DNA of 64,000 bases, taken from the NCBI RefSeq assembly GCF_001563265.1, contig NZ_CP005083.1, positions 499,001 to 563,000 on the forward strand, read 5' to 3'. This DNA is from Sphingobium sp. TKS (lineage in GTDB: Bacteria > Pseudomonadota > Alphaproteobacteria > Sphingomonadales > Sphingomonadaceae). Both the position numbers and the translations under genes were made by a program. Below, one piece after another: positions 61,352 through 64,000 of this stretch (within the stretch, counting starts at the first letter, position 1; every line of letters starts with the position of its first letter). The notes beneath the pieces were generated by a model, which saw only the letters and a list, made by a program, of their open reading frames with translations, had not been told where the DNA came from and made no database searches.

Positions 61352-62611
61352 ATGCCAAAAATCACAAAAACGCTCGTCGAAGCTCTGAAACCTCTGAAAG
61401 ATGGGGTCAAAGGTTCGAGTCAGTTTGTGTGGGACAATGAGCTCCGCGGCTTTGGTGTCACGGTCGGACAGAAAGGCACCAAAAGCTTCGTGGTCCAGTA
61501 CCGGAGTACCACTGGGCTGAGCCGCAGAAAGGTCATCGGCCGCTTCGGCCTAATGACCGTCGAGGAGGCCAGGCGCAACGCTCGCGCGATGCTTGGTGAT
61601 GTTGCCAAAGGCGCAGACCCTATCGAAGAAATAAAGCAGCAGCCAATTGGCCATACCGTAGGCGAGATCTGCGATTGGTATCTCGAGCGCGCCGAAGCTG
61701 GCAAGATCATCGGCCGCAGTCGCAAGGCGATCAAATCATCGACCTTGGCCATGGACCGCAGTCGGATTGAGTCCCACATCCGGCCATTGCTGGGGCATCG
61801 CATCATCGAAACGCTCAAGCTGGGTGATATCGAAGCGGCTCAAGCCGACATCGCAGCAGGGGCGACCTCAAAGCCACGGGTTGGAAGCCGTGGCGGCGCG
61901 ACAAAGGGGGGCGAAGGCGTCGCTGCTCGTACTATGTCGACCTTGCATTCCATTTTGGAACATGCGGTCCGACTTGGGGAGATCGAGAAGAATCCTGCCC
62001 GAGGCATCCGGCGGATTGCCAGCCCGCCTCGCATGAGGTGGCTTTCCCAGGCAGAAATTCGCAAGCTTGGTGCGGCACTTCGGGAGGCGGAAGCCGATCT
62101 CGAGCATCCCAAGGGGATCGCGGTGATCAAGCTGTTGTTGCTGACGGGCTTCCGGCGCTTGGAAGCTCTGGGACTTGAGCGGAAATGGCTCCTCGAAGAG
62201 GAGAATGCGGTTCATTTCGTAACGACGAAAACAGGTGCACAGCGCAGGGTCATCGGCGCCGCCGCCGTCGATCTGCTCCTGGCCCAGCCCAACATGGGTT
62301 CGAAATACTTCTTTCCGGCGGATTGGGGCGACGGCCACTTCATAGGGGTCGTCCGCGTGCTTGAAAGGGTGTGCTTTAAGGCTGGGCTTGAAGATGTAAC
62401 GCCTCACGTCCTGCGCCATACCTTTGCCAGCATCGCCGGCGGGCTTGGCTATTCCGAGCTGACGATCGCGGCGCTGCTAGGGCATGCGTCACGTGGCATC
62501 ACCCAGCGTTACATCCACATCGACGAACCGCTCCGCGCAGCAGCGACCGCAGTGTCGGACCACATTATGCATTTGCTGAACGGAACCGGGCAGCCGGGGC
62601 CGAAGCGTTAG
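61352..62611 (+). CDS. tyrosine-type site-specific integrase
   Basis: 419 aa. An N-terminal DUF4102-like arm-binding domain (VWDNELRGFGVTVGQKGTKSFVVQYR) is followed by a core-binding domain and the catalytic domain with R in TGFRRLEALGLE, K in FVTTKTGAQRR, H-x-x-R in HVLRHTFAS, and the nucleophilic Tyr in GITQRYIHID. It appears intact. Closeness to the tRNA-Gly 3' remnant implies that this is its target gene. Confidence 0.95.
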   Translation: MPKITKTLVEALKPLKDGVKGSSQFVWDNELRGFGVTVGQKGTKSFVVQYRSTTGLSRRKVIGRFGLMTVEEARRNARAMLGDVAKGADPIEEIKQQPIGHTVGEICDWYLERAEAGKIIGRSRKAIKSSTLAMDRSRIESHIRPLLGHRIIETLKLGDIEAAQADIAAGATSKPRVGSRGGATKGGEGVAARTMSTLHSILEHAVRLGEIEKNPARGIRRIASPPRMRWLSQAEIRKLGAALREAEADLEHPKGIAVIKLLLLTGFRRLEALGLERKWLLEEENAVHFVTTKTGAQRRVIGAAAVDLLLAQPNMGSKYFFPADWGDGHFIGVVRVLERVCFKAGLEDVTPHVLRHTFASIAGGLGYSELTIAALLGHASRGITQRYIHIDEPLRAAATAVSDHIMHLLNGTGQPGPKR

Positions 62612-62791
62612 CACTACCACAATCGACCTGATTGACCCATTATCTTACTCACAGCATTGGTGGCATTCAGGTGGATTGGCGCCAGTCTAACGAACCACTT
62701 TGTACCGGCATTCGGAATGAGCCCTACGACAAATCCGTAATTGTAGATCGAAAACGTGTTTTCAATCCGAAGTTTGCATCAACGCCCCGGC

Positions 62792-63178
62792 TTAAAGGCT
62801 TTCAATTGCGCTGCGCAGTTTGTCGCGCACTCGCTCAGCTGCACGCTTCAGTTCCGGATTATCGATAGCCATCATCGAGGCTACCGGATCTATCGCTGCA
62901 ACCTCGATTTTCCCTCCACCTGCGTCCTGAACGACGACATTGCATGGCAGCATGGTGCCAACCTTGTCCTCGATCTGGAGCGCTTCGTGCGCCAGCTGCG
63001 GATTGTACGCACCGAGGATGCGGTAATTCCGAAAATCGACCCCAAGCTTGTTCTTGAACGTATCCCTGACGTCGATCTGGGTGATGATCCCGAAGCCATG
63101 CGCTTTCAGCGCTTCGGTAGCACGTTGCACCGCACCCTCGAAATCAGTCTCCAGCGTCGTGGCAAAATAATAGCTCAT
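62792..63178 (-). CDS. DUF302 domain protein
   Basis: 128 aa from ATG 63178, preceded by GAGGAAAG. DUF302 marks are YFATTLETDFEGAVQRATEALKAHGFGIITQIDV and TMLPCNVVVQDAGGGKIEVAAIDP. Function is unknown; the family is often near redox or metal-related genes. The 180 bases between the integrase and this gene hold no recognisable feature. Confidence 0.88.
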   Translation of the reverse strand: MSYYFATTLETDFEGAVQRATEALKAHGFGIITQIDVRDTFKNKLGVDFRNYRILGAYNPQLAHEALQIEDKVGTMLPCNVVVQDAGGGKIEVAAIDPVASMMAIDNPELKRAAERVRDKLRSAIESL

Positions 63179-63216
63179 CGTGCTTTCCTCAGCAAAAAGG
63201 GAGGCTAGGATCTCCA

Positions 63217-63615
63217 TTGGCAGCCGAAATACCAAGATTCAGGGCGTGCTCGACAGGAAATCGGCAGCCGGTGGTAACGATGAGCTCGACGTTCGCCTTT
63301 ACCGGCGGGGTGTGTGCGCAGGCCCAACTGAACGAAACACTCCTGGAGATTGGCACCAGTCTCGTCATCCGTCCGCAGATCTTGATCGGTGAGGTCCATA
63401 CCAAGGTGCAGGATGGTAGCCTTACCGACAAGGCCAGCCTCGACTTCGCAATGGCGGCCGTGGCCTATCCCTCGTGCGATCCATCGAAGCATCTCGGGAG
63501 CCTGCATCCGCTTGAACTTCAAAGTCTGCCGGGCGATCATGAGACCGCTCGGCAGACTGCTTGCGAAAGAGACACTGGCCGTGATCGAACTCGTCATCGA
63601 CAAGCGCATTCGTGA
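63217..63615 (+). CDS. weakly supported open frame before pirin gene
   Basis: An open frame of 132 codons, or 111 from ATG 63280 ([20 protein letters not shown]). Codons 22-85 look protein-like but I recognise no family, and its last 25 codons overlap the pirin frame and are Arg/His/Thr-rich, unlike a real C-terminus. It may be a decayed gene or chance. Confidence 0.2.
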   Translation: MAAEIPRFRACSTGNRQPVVTMSSTFAFTGGVCAQAQLNETLLEIGTSLVIRPQILIGEVHTKVQDGSLTDKASLDFAMAAVAYPSCDPSKHLGSLHPLELQSLPGDHETARQTACERDTGRDRTRHRQAHS

Positions 63616-64000
63616 TCTGGGCGGCGGCTTCGAAGTGGGCCGCGTGCTGCCTTTCGCCCGCCGCCGGATGATCGGTCCTTTCATCTTCTTCGACCAGATG
63701 GGCCCGCTGGATCTTGCGCCCGGCATACCTGACCGACTGGACGTGCGCCCCCATCCGCATATCGGTCTTTCGACCGTGACCTATCTCTTCAGCGGTGCGT
63801 TGACCCACCGGGACAGCCTTGGCTTTCATCAGGAAATCCGCCCCGGCGAGGTGAACTGGATGGTCGCGGGCAGCGGCATTACTCATAGCGAGCGGCTGGA
63901 ATATGCCCGCGCCCACGGTGCGCACATGCATGGCATCCAGGCCTGGGTCGCCTTGCCGGTGGAGCATGAGGAAACTGCGCCCGCCTTCTACCACCACGAG
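63539..64000 (+). CDS. pirin family protein, cut by window edge
   Basis: At least 154 aa with no stop before the edge. ATG 63539 gives a short leader; GTG 63581 is an alternative. Pirin marks are [42 protein letters not shown], the metal site [17 protein letters not shown] and GSGITHSER. This is the longer, classical pirin group, distinct from the YhaK-like protein at 52538. It probably belongs to the tRNA-Gly element with DUF302. Confidence 0.9.
   Translation, partial: MRPLGRLLAKETLAVIELVIDKRIRDLGGGFEVGRVLPFARRRMIGPFIFFDQMGPLDLAPGIPDRLDVRPHPHIGLSTVTYLFSGALTHRDSLGFHQEIRPGEVNWMVAGSGITHSERLEYARAHGAHMHGIQAWVALPVEHEETAPAFYHHE

Overview
The window is high-GC DNA from an alphaproteobacterium, most likely a sphingomonad (Sphingobium, Novosphingobium or Sphingomonas). 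The ppx-rlmE neighbourhood, the TonB-dependent receptor next to aromatic catabolism genes, and the dense IS and toxin-antitoxin cargo support this; the genus is inference. It reads as a short conserved chromosomal block followed by a long mosaic accessory region.

1-6.8 kb is core: Ppx/GppA phosphatase, RlmE 23S rRNA methyltransferase, the YifB/ComM ATPase, then a TPP riboswitch leading a small four-helix membrane protein, thiC and a secreted hypothetical protein. A REP-like palindrome and the first copy (A) of a dispersed repeat close this block.

7.2-33.2 kb is a catabolic cluster. It holds a TauD/TfdA dioxygenase, two MFS carriers, a TonB receptor, a Rieske oxygenase with a PDR/VanB-type reductase, two LigB/DODA-type extradiol dioxygenases, an intradiol dioxygenase and an acetamidase/formamidase. 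It also encodes a second formamidase fused to an AraC-type regulator, a ribokinase-like kinase and an SBF-like transporter. An eight-gene operon follows: zinc-type MDR dehydrogenase, intradiol dioxygenase, ICL/PEPM-family enzyme, acyl-CoA ligase, a thiolase fold lacking the nucleophilic Cys with a DUF35 partner, quinone oxidoreductase and SDR. Together they look like uptake, oxygenation and ring cleavage of an aromatic or N-containing aromatic compound, amide hydrolysis, and CoA-dependent side-chain cleavage. The substrate cannot be read from sequence. An IS110 copy and a MITE-like hairpin sit inside the cluster.

33.2-42 kb is a scrapyard: IS5 remnant, second copy (B) of the dispersed repeat, ParB and DUF3883 fragments, PIN-toxin/HTH-antitoxin pair, a group II intron, a chimera of integrase and IS1634 fragments, a ParD/ParE pair, and an IS256 element with direct repeats.

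42-53.5 kb is a compact stress- or xenobiotic-type cluster: isochorismatase-like hydrolase, alpha/beta hydrolase, XapX, Tat-exported amidohydrolase, periplasmic VOC protein, DoxX, alginate-export-type porin, YoaK, LysR and pirin. It also contains a TMEM175-like channel gene cleanly split by a DDE insertion sequence.

53.5-64 kb holds a complete cryptic Tn3 transposon, the mobile mystery protein A/B (Xre/Fic) pair, HipBA, IS21-like ends, a broken parE, and a displaced tRNA-Gly 3' end (att scar) next to a tyrosine integrase. DUF302 and a second, edge-truncated pirin follow. The element using this att site probably extends to the right, beyond the window.
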